The notes under the pieces are model-generated. The model searched no databases, was not told where the DNA came from, and worked only from the letters and a program-made list of their open reading frames with translations. A stretch of 64,000 nt of DNA from positions 35,525 to 99,524 of the forward strand of contig NZ_JASISY010000009.1 of assembly GCF_030063365.1 (NCBI RefSeq). Direction: 5' to 3'. Of the stretch, positions 17,103 through 25,107 are shown one piece after another. This DNA comes from Cryobacterium sp. PH29-G1 (GTDB lineage Bacteria > Actinomycetota > Actinomycetes > Actinomycetales > Microbacteriaceae). Each line of letters begins with the position of its first letter. The first letter of the stretch is position 1. Both the position numbers and the translations under genes were made by a program.

Positions 17103-17617
17103 CAGTGATCGCCGCCGTCGAGCTGGTCGATGATGTGCCGCACGAGCGGCGCGATAATGGCCACACCGTCGCGCACCGCGCCGACCGAACCTGGCAGGTT
17201 CACCACCAGGGCACCGTTGTTGCCGACCGAATCGGCGATGCCGGCCAGGCCACGGGACAGCATCGCGGTGGGGATCGTCGCGACGCTGAGCATGCGCATC
17301 CGCTCGGAAATGCCGGGCAGTACCGTGCGTAACAGCGTGGCGGTGCCTTCGGGCGTGAGGTCACGTGCCGAAACGCCGGTGCCGCCGGTTGTCACGACGA
17401 GGCGGGCGCCGTCGCCGAGCGCGGCCGAGATCGCCCCGGCGACGCTCTCGATACCGTCGGGCACGACCCGAGGTGGCCCGCAGGGAATACCAACCTCGCC
17501 GAGCGCATCCACGGTCGCCGGACCGGATCGATCCTCACGTTCACCGCGCGAGCAGCGATCAGACACGGTGATCACGACGGCCCCGAGTTCGGCCCCAAGC
17601 TTGAGCTGAGTTTTCAC
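17102..17617 (-). CDS. mogA: MogA/MoaB, molybdopterin adenylyltransferase
   Basis: 171 aa from GTG 17615-17617, with GGAAC just upstream; the frame is open to 17689 but the extra residues look non-coding. The product adenylates molybdopterin before Mo insertion by MoeA. Motifs: VVITVSDRCSRGEREDRSGP, LVVTTGGTGVSARDLTPEG, and NNGALVVNLPGSVGAVRDGV. The first gene of the mogA-moaE pair, divergent from narK. Confidence 0.9.
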   Translation of the reverse strand: MKTQLKLGAELGAVVITVSDRCSRGEREDRSGPATVDALGEVGIPCGPPRVVPDGIESVAGAISAALGDGARLVVTTGGTGVSARDLTPEGTATLLRTVLPGISERMRMLSVATIPTAMLSRGLAGIADSVGNNGALVVNLPGSVGAVRDGVAIIAPLVRHIIDQLDGGDH

Positions 17618-17668
17618 CGTTCCACAGTACCGCGGCCCGCTGGGCGGCGCCCGGCTCCCCCACGAGAA

Positions 17669-17693
17669 GCGGATGCCGCTAACCGGCATCCGC
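17669..17693. repeat. Perfect inverted repeat of the GCGGATGC motif in mogA-narK intergenic region
   Basis: GCGGATGCCG-CTAAC-CGGCATCCGC forms a 10-bp perfect stem with a 5-base loop between the divergent mogA and narK genes. No T run follows, so it is not a clear terminator; it may be an operator or a chance pairing of the abundant octamer. Confidence 0.6.
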
Positions 17694-17815
17694 GTGCGCC
17701 GAAATCATTTGTCACGGTGTTTGCGCCATGCACCGCGGTCGGGAAGCGAACAAGCTGGCTGCGCAGCACAGCTAAACCATCGGGCCCCTGCCCGACCAAA
17801 CAGCCGAGGAACCCC

Positions 17816-19141
17816 ATGTCACCCGTCTCACCACCACGCGTCGTCACCACGCTGAAGCCGGACCTCTCGAACTGGGATCCGGAACACGAAGAAACGTGGG
17901 ATTCGCACCTCGCCTGGCGCACCCTGTGGATCACCACGTTCAGCATGACCCTCGCGTTCGCGGCCTGGTACCTGGTCAGCGCGATCGCTCCGCGGCTCAA
18001 TGACATCGGGTTCGACCTCAGCACCAGCCAGCTGTATTGGCTCGTCGCCCTGCCCGGGCTCGCCGCTGGGATGCTCCGGCTCGTGTTCATGTTTCTGCCG
18101 CCGATTCTCGGCACCCGCACACTCGTCGTCCTGGCCAGTGCGCTGCTCCTGCTGCCGATGATCGGCTGGACGCTCGTCGCCCGAGACACCTCAACCCCGT
18201 ACTGGGTACTGCTCGCACTCTCGTTCGCCGCGGGTGTCGGCGGTGGCAGCTTCTCGGGGTTCATGGCTTCGACCAGCTATTTCTTTCCCAAGCGCCTCGC
18301 CGGAACCGCCCTGGGTCTGCAGGCGGGGCTCGGCAACTTCGGCATCGGACTGATTCAGTTACTCACCCCGTGGGTGGTTGGTTTCGGCCTGCTCGGCACC
18401 GCAGCCCTAACCCCGGAGAGCGACTCCAACGGCGAATTGGTCTGGCTACACAACGGCGGACTCGTACTCGTGCCCTGGGTGCTCCTCGCGATCATCCTCG
18501 CCCTCGTCTTTCTGCGACGCGTGCCGATCAAGGCCAATTTTCGGCAGCAGCTCGACATCTTCAAGGTCAAGCACACCTGGATCATGACCGCCATCTACCT
18601 GATGAGCTTCGGCGCGTTCAGCGGTCTGGCCGCGCAAATGGGCCTGATCATTCTCAACGTCTACGGCGACTTTCCCGATGCCCCCAACCCGCTCGCTTTC
18701 GCCTTCATCGGCCCGGTCCTCGGTGCCCTCGTGCGGGCGGCAACGGGGCCGCTATGCGACCGGTTCGGCGGCGCCATCTTCACGTTCCTCGGCGGCGCGG
18801 GCATGACCGTCGGCACAATCATCACGGTGTTCTTTCTCACGCCGACGAGCGTGGATGAGTTCTACGGCTTTCTCACGGGCATGCTCATCATCTTCTTCTT
18901 CTCCGGCCTGGCCAACGCGGGAACGTTCAAGCAGATGCCGATGATCTTCCCCAAGCGGCAGGCCGGCGGCGCGATCGGCTGGACCGCCTCGATCGCTGCC
19001 TTCGGACCGTTCATTGTGGGCATGGCCCTCACCGCGATGAGCCCGACCGCGTTCTTCGTCGGCTGCGCCGTGTTCTGCCTGTTTTGCACCGGTCTGGCCT
19101 GGTTCTACTACGCCCGCCCCGGTGCACCCAACCCGAGCTGA
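17816..19141 (+). CDS. narK: NarK-type nitrate/nitrite transporter
   Basis: 441 aa from ATG 17816, preceded by GAGGAA at the right spacing; a longer frame from 17717 lacks this. It is an MFS protein with 12 predicted helices. The two nitrate signatures are present: GVGGGSFSGFMASTSYFFPK around residue 150 and FSGLANAGTFKQMPMIFPKR followed by GGAIGWTASIAAFGPFIVG near 370-400. The protein imports nitrate (proton-coupled) and/or exchanges it for nitrite. It serves narGHJI at 23.6-30.6 kb, and a strong terminator follows directly. There is no fused second NarK domain. Confidence 0.93.
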   Translation: MSPVSPPRVVTTLKPDLSNWDPEHEETWDSHLAWRTLWITTFSMTLAFAAWYLVSAIAPRLNDIGFDLSTSQLYWLVALPGLAAGMLRLVFMFLPPILGTRTLVVLASALLLLPMIGWTLVARDTSTPYWVLLALSFAAGVGGGSFSGFMASTSYFFPKRLAGTALGLQAGLGNFGIGLIQLLTPWVVGFGLLGTAALTPESDSNGELVWLHNGGLVLVPWVLLAIILALVFLRRVPIKANFRQQLDIFKVKHTWIMTAIYLMSFGAFSGLAAQMGLIILNVYGDFPDAPNPLAFAFIGPVLGALVRAATGPLCDRFGGAIFTFLGGAGMTVGTIITVFFLTPTSVDEFYGFLTGMLIIFFFSGLANAGTFKQMPMIFPKRQAGGAIGWTASIAAFGPFIVGMALTAMSPTAFFVGCAVFCLFCTGLAWFYYARPGAPNPS

Positions 19142-19154
19142 CGCTCCCGTCGCT

Positions 19155-19194
19155 GCCCGAGGTCCGCTCCTCCAGCGGGGGCCTCGGGTTTTTT
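19155..19194 (+). terminator. Rho-independent terminator after narK
   Basis: CCCGAGG (19156-19162) pairs with CCTCGGG (19182-19188) and is followed immediately by six T. It begins 15 bp after the narK stop. Confidence 0.85.
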
Positions 19195-19230
19195 CCCGCC
19201 CGGGGCCATACTGAAACGAGGAGGTCACCG

Positions 19231-19368
19231 ATGACCCAGGATGACGAACCGATCGGCGGCGATCCGGCCTGCTGGCTCGAACAGGTCTGCCCGGAATGCG
19301 GCGCCTACGTCTCCGGCGAGCTGCCGGCCCGCTGCTGGCGCTGCGACACCGTGGTCGCCCCGTCCTGA
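19231..19368 (+). CDS. 45-aa zinc-ribbon protein
   Basis: A short ORF starting at ATG 19231 behind an excellent ribosome site (GAGGAGGT, 19219-19226). The product has two CxxC pairs: VCPECGAYVSG and RCWRCDTVVAP. Together they form one zinc ribbon, with nothing else but an acidic N-terminus (MTQDDEPIGGD). The gene lies after the narK terminator, so it has its own promoter. I do not know a function; such mini zinc ribbons are common in Microbacteriaceae. Confidence 0.7.
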   Translation: MTQDDEPIGGDPACWLEQVCPECGAYVSGELPARCWRCDTVVAPS

Positions 19369-19395
19369 GCCCGGTGCACTGGCGGTCGCGCGCGA

Positions 19396-19422
19396 GTTGC
19401 GCCAGTGCGCGCCAGGCGCAAC
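19396..19422. terminator. Hairpin between convergent zinc-ribbon and response-regulator genes
   Basis: GTTGCGCC (19396-19403) and GGCGCAAC (19415-19422) form an 8-bp perfect stem with an 11-base loop between two convergent genes. No T run is present, so termination is a positional inference. Confidence 0.4.
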
Positions 19423-19484
19423 ACCCGCGCACCAGCGCAGGTTCCGCGCCACACGGCGCGCGGGATCCGCGCAGCTCCGGGCGG

Positions 19485-20111
19485 TTACCGCAGGATGCCG
19501 CGTTGCCGGGCGGCGGAGACCGCGGCGGTGCGCGAGCTGACGTCCAGTTTCGTGAAGATGTGCGCGAGATGGGATTTGACGGTGGTTTCGCTGACAAAGA
19601 GCTTGGCGGCGATCTCGGTGTTGGATTGGCCGGAGGCGACGCAGTCGAGCACCTGCATCTCGCGAGCGCTGAGACTGGCGTGGGGGGCGCGCATCCGGGT
19701 CAGGAGCCGAGACACGATCACCGGCGCGATGGCACTTTCGCCGGCTGCGGCGGCACGCACCCCGGCAATCAACTCGTGCGGGGGCGCATCTTTGAGGAGA
19801 TAGCCGCTGGCACCGGCCGCGACCGCGCCGAGAATGTCGGCATCGGAGTCGTAGTTCGTCAGCACGAGCACGTACGGAGCCGCGTCGAGGGCCCGGATGC
19901 GGCGGGTGGCGTCGGCTCCGGTGGCGGATTCACCGACACCGAATTGCAGGTCCATCAGCACAATGTCGGGGCTTTCACGCTCAGCAGCCGCCACGGCCTG
20001 GTCGGGGGTGGCCGCTTCGGCGACGACCTCGAAGTCGTCTTCCAAGCTGAACAGTGCGTTCAGGCCGGCGCGAACGATGGGGTGATCATCCGCTATAACG
20101 AGCCTGATCAT
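19485..20111 (-). CDS. NarL/LuxR-family response regulator
   Basis: 208 aa. The receiver domain starts MIRLVIADDHPIVRAGLNAL, with the acidic pair DD near residue 8 and the phosphoacceptor Asp in DIVLMDLQFG (about 54). The C-terminal LuxR HTH is LSAREMQVLDCVASGQSN, TEIAAKLFVSETTVKSHLAH and IFTKL. Its start overlaps the kinase stop by 4 bp, so the kinase and regulator are co-translated. It faces an ABC exporter across a short divergent region and probably controls that exporter. A nitrate role (NarL) cannot be excluded, but the cognate kinase lacks a nitrate sensor. Confidence 0.9.
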   Translation of the reverse strand: MIRLVIADDHPIVRAGLNALFSLEDDFEVVAEAATPDQAVAAAERESPDIVLMDLQFGVGESATGADATRRIRALDAAPYVLVLTNYDSDADILGAVAAGASGYLLKDAPPHELIAGVRAAAAGESAIAPVIVSRLLTRMRAPHASLSAREMQVLDCVASGQSNTEIAAKLFVSETTVKSHLAHIFTKLDVSSRTAAVSAARQRGILR

Positions 20112-21289
20112 GGTGTCTCCCTCAGGGAAAGATCAACGATCACGGTGGTCCCCTGACCCACCGCCGTATCGACGGTGAGGGTGCCGCCGAGTTGCTGCAC
20201 ACGCTCCCGAGTCGCCACGAGCCCGAATGAATCCGATTTCTCGACCGAGTTCAGCGCCGAACCGTTGGGGTCGAAGCCCGCGCCATCGTCCTCCACGGTG
20301 AACCGCAGTTCTTCCGCGCTAACGGCCAGCGCGATGGTCGCCGTGCTGGCATGAGCGTGCTGGATGACGTTGGCGATGGCACCCTGGGCAATGCGCAGCA
20401 GCGCCGTCTGCAGGTGCATGGGCAGCGTGACCGTATCGGAAACGCGCACCTGCACCGCGAGTCCCTGGCTGGCCCACTGCGTTGCAGCGAGCCGGCGCAG
20501 TGCGCCACCGAGACCCTGATCGTCTAGTTGCGGCGGGGTGAGTTCGCGAATGAAGCGGCGCGCTTCGGCCAGGTTTCCGGCGGCAGTCTCGCGTGCGAGC
20601 CGGATATGTTCCACTCCCGGCCGGTCGGGATCGGCCCGCTCAGCGGCGTGCAGCAACATCTGGATGCTGGAAAGCCCCTGGGCCAAAGTGTCATGAATTT
20701 CTCGCGCCAGACGGGCGCGTTCGGCGAGCACACCCGACTCATGCTCGTTCGCCGCGAGCTGACCGCGGGTGGCGAGCAGCTCGGCCATGAGGGCCTCGCG
20801 CTGCGCCGCCTCGCGCGCGAGAGCTTGGTAGCCGAGGCCGATCAGCAGCGCAACACCGGCACCGACCAGTGGGCCGACCACCCCGCCGACGGTCCACCCG
20901 CCGCGCAGCCCGAGGGCGACGATCGCCACAACGGTCGACACCACGATTGCGGCGGACCCCCACCATCGGCCAAGAAGGTGCAGGTAGAGAAAGAACAGGG
21001 GAAAGACCAGATACGCGGCCTCGGGGCTGAGCCAGAGCAAAGCCATCCACTCGAGCGTCAACACCGCCAGCCAGCGCAGGCGTCTGCCGCGGGCGCCACC
21101 CGAGCGCACGATCACCCCGCCGAGGCCGTACGTCAGAACGAGCACGGCAGCCAGAACGATGACAAGGATGCTGCTGTCGGTGGGCGCGAACACCGCGCCG
21201 GCGACCACCAGAACGGTCAAGACCAGAAACAGCGTGTGCAGACCGGTACGCAGACCCACGAAAACGGGGGTCAATGCGTTCGGGGCCAC
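20108..21289 (-). CDS. Membrane sensor histidine kinase (HisKA_3/DesK type)
   Basis: 393 aa with about five or six N-terminal hydrophobic segments (residues 10-170) and almost no extracytoplasmic loop, as in intramembrane-sensing kinases. A coiled region leads to the dimerisation and phosphoacceptor motif ARLAREIHDTLAQGLSSIQ, His near residue 217. The HATPase_c domain has VEDDGAGFDPNG and GTLTVDTAVGQGTTVIV. It is co-transcribed with the NarL-type regulator and divergent from an ABC transporter. This arrangement (LiaS/BceS-like sensing linked to an ABC exporter) suggests a response to envelope stress or an antimicrobial; the signal is inferred only. Confidence 0.88.
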   Translation of the reverse strand: MAPNALTPVFVGLRTGLHTLFLVLTVLVVAGAVFAPTDSSILVIVLAAVLVLTYGLGGVIVRSGGARGRRLRWLAVLTLEWMALLWLSPEAAYLVFPLFFLYLHLLGRWWGSAAIVVSTVVAIVALGLRGGWTVGGVVGPLVGAGVALLIGLGYQALAREAAQREALMAELLATRGQLAANEHESGVLAERARLAREIHDTLAQGLSSIQMLLHAAERADPDRPGVEHIRLARETAAGNLAEARRFIRELTPPQLDDQGLGGALRRLAATQWASQGLAVQVRVSDTVTLPMHLQTALLRIAQGAIANVIQHAHASTATIALAVSAEELRFTVEDDGAGFDPNGSALNSVEKSDSFGLVATRERVQQLGGTLTVDTAVGQGTTVIVDLSLRETP

Positions 21290-21449
21290 GGTTCAACGTT
21301 ACGTGATCGCCGAGGATGGTCATCCTCCAAAAGGATGACGGCGCGGTCCACCCTCGGGGCGCACACTGCCGTCCGGCCGGGTGATGACCCACGCACGGCG
21401 AGAGGGGAAAGTAGGGAGAGTCGTCACAGGGATGGCAGGAAAGGCACAA

Positions 21450-22520
21450 ATGTTCGTCGCGTTACGCGATCTCCGCTTTGCTCGGGGCCGGTTTATCCTC
21501 ATCGGCTCTGTTGTCGCCCTCATCACCGTTCTCGTCGGGTTCCTCAGCGGTCTCACGGGCGGCCTGGCCACCCAGAACATATCGGGCGTGCTGGCCATTC
21601 CCGCCGACCGGATCGTGTTCTCCGCCCCCAGCACCGGAGACGCCGGCACGAGCTTTTCCGACTCCAGCATCACCGAGCCCGAGGCTGCCAATTGGGCGGC
21701 AACGGATGGTGTCACCTCCGCCGAACCGATCGGGATCAGCCAGACGCGCGCCGAAGCCGGTGACACGCGTGCCGCCATCGCCGTCTTCGGGGTGCAACCG
21801 GGATTTGATTCCACCGCCCCCTCGGCTAATGGCCTCCTGAGTCTCTCCGACCCCGCTGCCACGGACCTCGGTGTCACAACCGGAGACGACGTGACGATCG
21901 CCGGCACAATCTACTCGGTGCAGACCATATCCGGAAACGGCTGGTACAGCCACACTCCGGTCGTGCAGATGACCCTGCACGACTGGCAGGCTTACTCCGC
22001 CGCAACGGGGAGCCCCGACGCGTACGCCACCGTGCTCGCCGTGAGCGGCGATCCCGACTGGGCCGCCGCGGATACCGACAACACGACAGTGTCCCAGAGC
22101 ATTCTCAGCTCGTTGACCGCGCTCAGCGCGTTCCGCTCCGAGATCGGATCCCTGCTGCTCATGGTCGCGATGCTGTTCGGCATTTCCGGGCTCGTGATCG
22201 GCGCCTTCTTCACCGTCTGGACGATGCAGCGCAAGGGAGACATCGCCGTGCTCAAGGCCCTCGGTGCCAGCACCGGTTCACTGGTTCGTGACGCCCTCGG
22301 ACAGGCGCTGATCGTGCTGGTCCTGGGCATTGGAATCGGCCTGGGGCTCGTGGCCGTTCTCGGTTCGCTCGCCGGCAGTGCGCTGCCGTTCATGCTGAGT
22401 CCCCTGACAACCCTCCTCCCGGGCGCGATCATGATCGTGCTCGGCCTCGCCGGTGCCGCATTCGCGCTCCGCTCCGTCACATCCGCCGACCCCCTCACCG
22501 CCCTTGGGAGCAACCGATGA
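21450..22520 (+). CDS. FtsX/MacB-type ABC transporter permease
   Basis: 356 aa from ATG 21450, chosen because AGGAAAGG lies 5 bases upstream; ATGs at 21381 and 21432 are in frame but have poorer sites. Topology is that of FtsX/DevC-type permeases: one N-terminal helix (FILIGSVVALITVLVGFLSG), a ~200-residue extracytoplasmic domain (Ser/Thr/Asp-rich), then three helices with TVWTMQRKGDIAVLKALGAS, the conserved coupling loop. The stop overlaps the ATPase start by 4 bp. Such transporters export lipids, peptides or drugs rather than importing nutrients. It is probably controlled by the adjacent two-component system. Confidence 0.85.
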   Translation: MFVALRDLRFARGRFILIGSVVALITVLVGFLSGLTGGLATQNISGVLAIPADRIVFSAPSTGDAGTSFSDSSITEPEAANWAATDGVTSAEPIGISQTRAEAGDTRAAIAVFGVQPGFDSTAPSANGLLSLSDPAATDLGVTTGDDVTIAGTIYSVQTISGNGWYSHTPVVQMTLHDWQAYSAATGSPDAYATVLAVSGDPDWAAADTDNTTVSQSILSSLTALSAFRSEIGSLLLMVAMLFGISGLVIGAFFTVWTMQRKGDIAVLKALGASTGSLVRDALGQALIVLVLGIGIGLGLVAVLGSLAGSALPFMLSPLTTLLPGAIMIVLGLAGAAFALRSVTSADPLTALGSNR

Positions 22521-23209
22521 TCAGCCTCCGTAACATCACCCTCACCTTCTCCGACGGCGACTCCCGCCTGACCGCGGTCGACCGCGTCAGCCTCACTGCC
22601 CGGCCCGGCACCGTCACCGGCATCACAGGCCCCAGCGGCTCGGGAAAATCGAGTCTGCTCGCTGTCGCTGCCACCCTCATTCGCCCGGATTCCGGGGAAG
22701 TCCTCATCGACGACATCGACGCCACCCGACTGACACCCGGCGAACGGACAGAACTGCGCCGCAACAAAATCGGCATCGTTTTTCAGCAGCCCAACCTCAT
22801 CCCCTCCCTGACCGCGAGCGAGCAGCTCACCGTGATGAACGAACTCGGCGCCGGCAGCAGCCGGCAGAACCGGGCGAAGGCCACCGCGCGTGCCGACCTG
22901 CTCCTGCACGCGGTCGGCCTCGGCGACCAGCGCACCAAGCGTCCCCATCAGCTTTCCGGTGGGCAGCGCCAGCGGGTCAACATTGCCCGTGCCTTGATGA
23001 ACGATCCGAGTGTGCTCCTGATCGACGAGCCGACCAGCGCTCTGGATCAGGAACGTGGCGCCAGCATCATCGAACTGATCCTGCGGCTCACCGATGAGTT
23101 GAACACGTCAACCCTGCTGGTCACCCACGACCTCGTGCATCTGCCCCGCATGCACGGCAGCGTTCACCTCGTCGACGGCGCACTCGTCGACGAGTTCGCC
23201 ACCGTCTAG
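22517..23209 (+). CDS. LolD/MacB-type ABC transporter ATP-binding protein
   Basis: 230 aa, starting ATGATC in an ATGA overlap with the permease. Walker A GPSGSGKS is near residues 35-42, the Q-loop VFQQPN near 90, signature LSGGQRQRVNIARAL near 150, and Walker B VLLIDEPTSALD near 170. This is the mechanotransmission-type ATPase that pairs with FtsX-like permeases. It is last in its operon, followed by a GC-rich region without a clear terminator. Confidence 0.93.
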   Translation: MISLRNITLTFSDGDSRLTAVDRVSLTARPGTVTGITGPSGSGKSSLLAVAATLIRPDSGEVLIDDIDATRLTPGERTELRRNKIGIVFQQPNLIPSLTASEQLTVMNELGAGSSRQNRAKATARADLLLHAVGLGDQRTKRPHQLSGGQRQRVNIARALMNDPSVLLIDEPTSALDQERGASIIELILRLTDELNTSTLLVTHDLVHLPRMHGSVHLVDGALVDEFATV

Positions 23210-23263
23210 TTCTTCCGCTGTCCCTCGCCCACACCGCACCCGGTTGCGGGCCGGGCCGCCCGG

Positions 23264-23617
23264 CTACTCGTCGAGGTACTCCGCGAGCACCCTGGCATGG
23301 TTCACGTGCGGGTCTTTCGCCCCGTAGACCAGGGTGGTAACGCCCGCGGCGACCCGCACCCGCAACGCCGCAACGCCGGCCTGCGTCTCAGCATTCGAAT
23401 CGAGTTCGGCTCGGTAACGCAGCGCAAACTCCTCCATGCGTTCCGGGTCGTGGTCCCACCAGGTGCGCAGCGCCGGCGACGGCGCGACGTCTTTGAGCCA
23501 CTCATCGAGCTGGGCGTGCTCCTTCGAAACGCCGCGCGGCCAGAGCCGATCCACGAGCACCCGATATCCATCATCAGCGGATGCCGCAGCATACGCCCGC
23601 TTGATTTGCACCGACAT
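23264..23617 (-). CDS. DUF488 family protein, last gene of the nar operon
   Basis: 117 aa. The family pattern is clear: VQIKRAYAAASADDGYRVLV, DRLWPRGVSKEHAQLDEW, LKDVAPSPALRTWWDHDPER and LVYGAKDPHVNHARVLAEYL. DUF488 (YeaO-like) proteins have no firmly established biochemical role. The start is only 9 bp after the narI stop on the same strand, which places it in the narGHJI transcript, an association worth noting. Length is standard. Confidence 0.85.
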   Translation of the reverse strand: MSVQIKRAYAAASADDGYRVLVDRLWPRGVSKEHAQLDEWLKDVAPSPALRTWWDHDPERMEEFALRYRAELDSNAETQAGVAALRVRVAAGVTTLVYGAKDPHVNHARVLAEYLDE

Positions 23618-23626
23618 GCTGGAATA

Positions 23627-24385
23627 CTACCGGCGTGCGCGTTGCACGGGGCGTTCGCTTTTCTCCCAGCCGCGACGGGGTGCCCGCGACCCGGCACCGC
23701 GAGGATTATCCCGGGACCGGTAGACCACGTAGGGACGAACGAGGTACCCGAGCGGCGCTGAAAACACGTGCACCAGCCGGGTGAACGGCCAGAGCAGAAA
23801 CAAGGTCGTGGCGGTGAGCACGTGCAGTTGAAAGAAGAACGGCACATCACTCATCAGGGCGGGATCAGGCTGCAGGCTGTACAGCGAGCGGATCCACGGC
23901 GAGATCGACCCACGATAGTCGTAGCCGCCGCCGAAAATTTGGTACAGCACGGTGGCGGTCGTCCCGAAGGCGATGGTGCCGGCCAGGAATACGTACATGA
24001 CTTTGTCCATCACCGTCGTGACCAAAAGCACCCGCTTGGTCAGGCGCCGGCGGTAGATCAAAATGGCCAGCCCGGTCACGGTCAGCGCGGCCGCGAAGCT
24101 GCCGAGCCAGGTCGCGCCGAGGTGGTACATATGCTCGGTCACGCCGAAGAACTCCAGCCACTCCTTGGGAATGAACAGGCCAACAATATGCCCGCCGATC
24201 ACCATGAGAATGCCGTAGTGGAACATCGGTGAGCCCCAGCGCAGCAGTCGATTCTCGTAGGTTTGGCTCGATCGTGACGTCCAGCCGAACTGGTCGTAGC
24301 GATAGCGCAGCAGATGGCCGACCACGAACACGCCCGTCGCGGCGTAGGGAAAAGCGACCCAGAGCAGGAAATCCCAGGCGGTCAT
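23627..24385 (-). CDS. narI: NarI, respiratory nitrate reductase gamma subunit (cytochrome b)
   Basis: 252 aa, five membrane helices. It takes electrons from menaquinol and passes them to NarH; it anchors NarGH to the membrane. The candidate haem-ligand His residues are in MFHYGILMVIGGHIVGLF (helix II) and FFFQLHVLTATTLFL plus RLVHVFS (helix V). The C-terminal tail after RPYVVYRS is Arg-rich and cytoplasmic. It begins in an ATGA overlap with narJ. Confidence 0.95.
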   Translation of the reverse strand: MTAWDFLLWVAFPYAATGVFVVGHLLRYRYDQFGWTSRSSQTYENRLLRWGSPMFHYGILMVIGGHIVGLFIPKEWLEFFGVTEHMYHLGATWLGSFAAALTVTGLAILIYRRRLTKRVLLVTTVMDKVMYVFLAGTIAFGTTATVLYQIFGGGYDYRGSISPWIRSLYSLQPDPALMSDVPFFFQLHVLTATTLFLLWPFTRLVHVFSAPLGYLVRPYVVYRSRDNPRGAGSRAPRRGWEKSERPVQRARR

Positions 24386-25107
24386 ACTCTCACGTCCTCG
24401 TTTGCATGTGCGGAAAACGGCTTTAGATTTCCGAGGTAGGTCATACCGACGGTCTCGGTCGGCGGTCCCTCATTGACGAGGTTGAGGTAGCGTTCGCGGG
24501 TCTCCTCGTCGATCACGGGCAGCGACAGCGACACCGCCTCGACGATGCGGGCGTAGGGGCTGTCGAATTTCTCGAGGGCCGTACGCAGAACCTCGATGCC
24601 GTCGCGATGCGCGGCGAGTAGCTCCTGCGCGATCGGCGAGTCGGAGCGCGCCGAGAATTCCAACACCATCGGCAGGTAGTCGGGAAGTTCGTCGGCGCCG
24701 ACCTGCCAGCCGGCCGCCCGGTAGGCCTCGACGAAGCGCACAAGCGCCATACCGCGGCGGCGGGTATCCCCGGCCGCATAGTAGGTGAGGTACGGGCAGC
24801 ATTTGCGTTTCAGGTCGAAGGTCGCGGTGAAGTGGGTTTCAAGCTCCTGCTGGCTCTGGTCGTTGACCGCCGCGAAAAACTCGTCGAAGGTGCGGCGCAA
24901 CGGGTGGGGCAGATCCACAACGGATGCCTCGACGAGCGCAAACTGCGCACGACGCTCCGGCGTCGGGTAGTCGAGCAGAATCGACGCCGCCATGTGCGCA
25001 ATAACGCCCTGCTCGGGCGTCAGCGGAACAGCCGCGATCGATTTCGGTGCCACCTTCGGCGCCCGAAAGCCGAAATTCATCCGGGTACGGAGCGGGCGGG
25101 TGCTCAC
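24382..25107 (-). CDS. narJ: NarJ, nitrate reductase molybdenum cofactor assembly chaperone
   Basis: 241 aa. NarJ is a cytoplasmic TorD-like chaperone that holds apo-NarGH until cofactor is inserted. Recognisable parts: AHMAASILLDYPTPERRAQF, ELETHFTATFDLKRKCCPYL then TYYAAGDTRRRG, and LPDYLPMVLEF. The N-terminal ~30 residues are basic and non-conserved. It overlaps narH and narI by 4 bp on either side, the usual narGHJI architecture. Confidence 0.93.
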   Translation of the reverse strand: MSTRPLRTRMNFGFRAPKVAPKSIAAVPLTPEQGVIAHMAASILLDYPTPERRAQFALVEASVVDLPHPLRRTFDEFFAAVNDQSQQELETHFTATFDLKRKCCPYLTYYAAGDTRRRGMALVRFVEAYRAAGWQVGADELPDYLPMVLEFSARSDSPIAQELLAAHRDGIEVLRTALEKFDSPYARIVEAVSLSLPVIDEETRERYLNLVNEGPPTETVGMTYLGNLKPFSAHANEDVRV

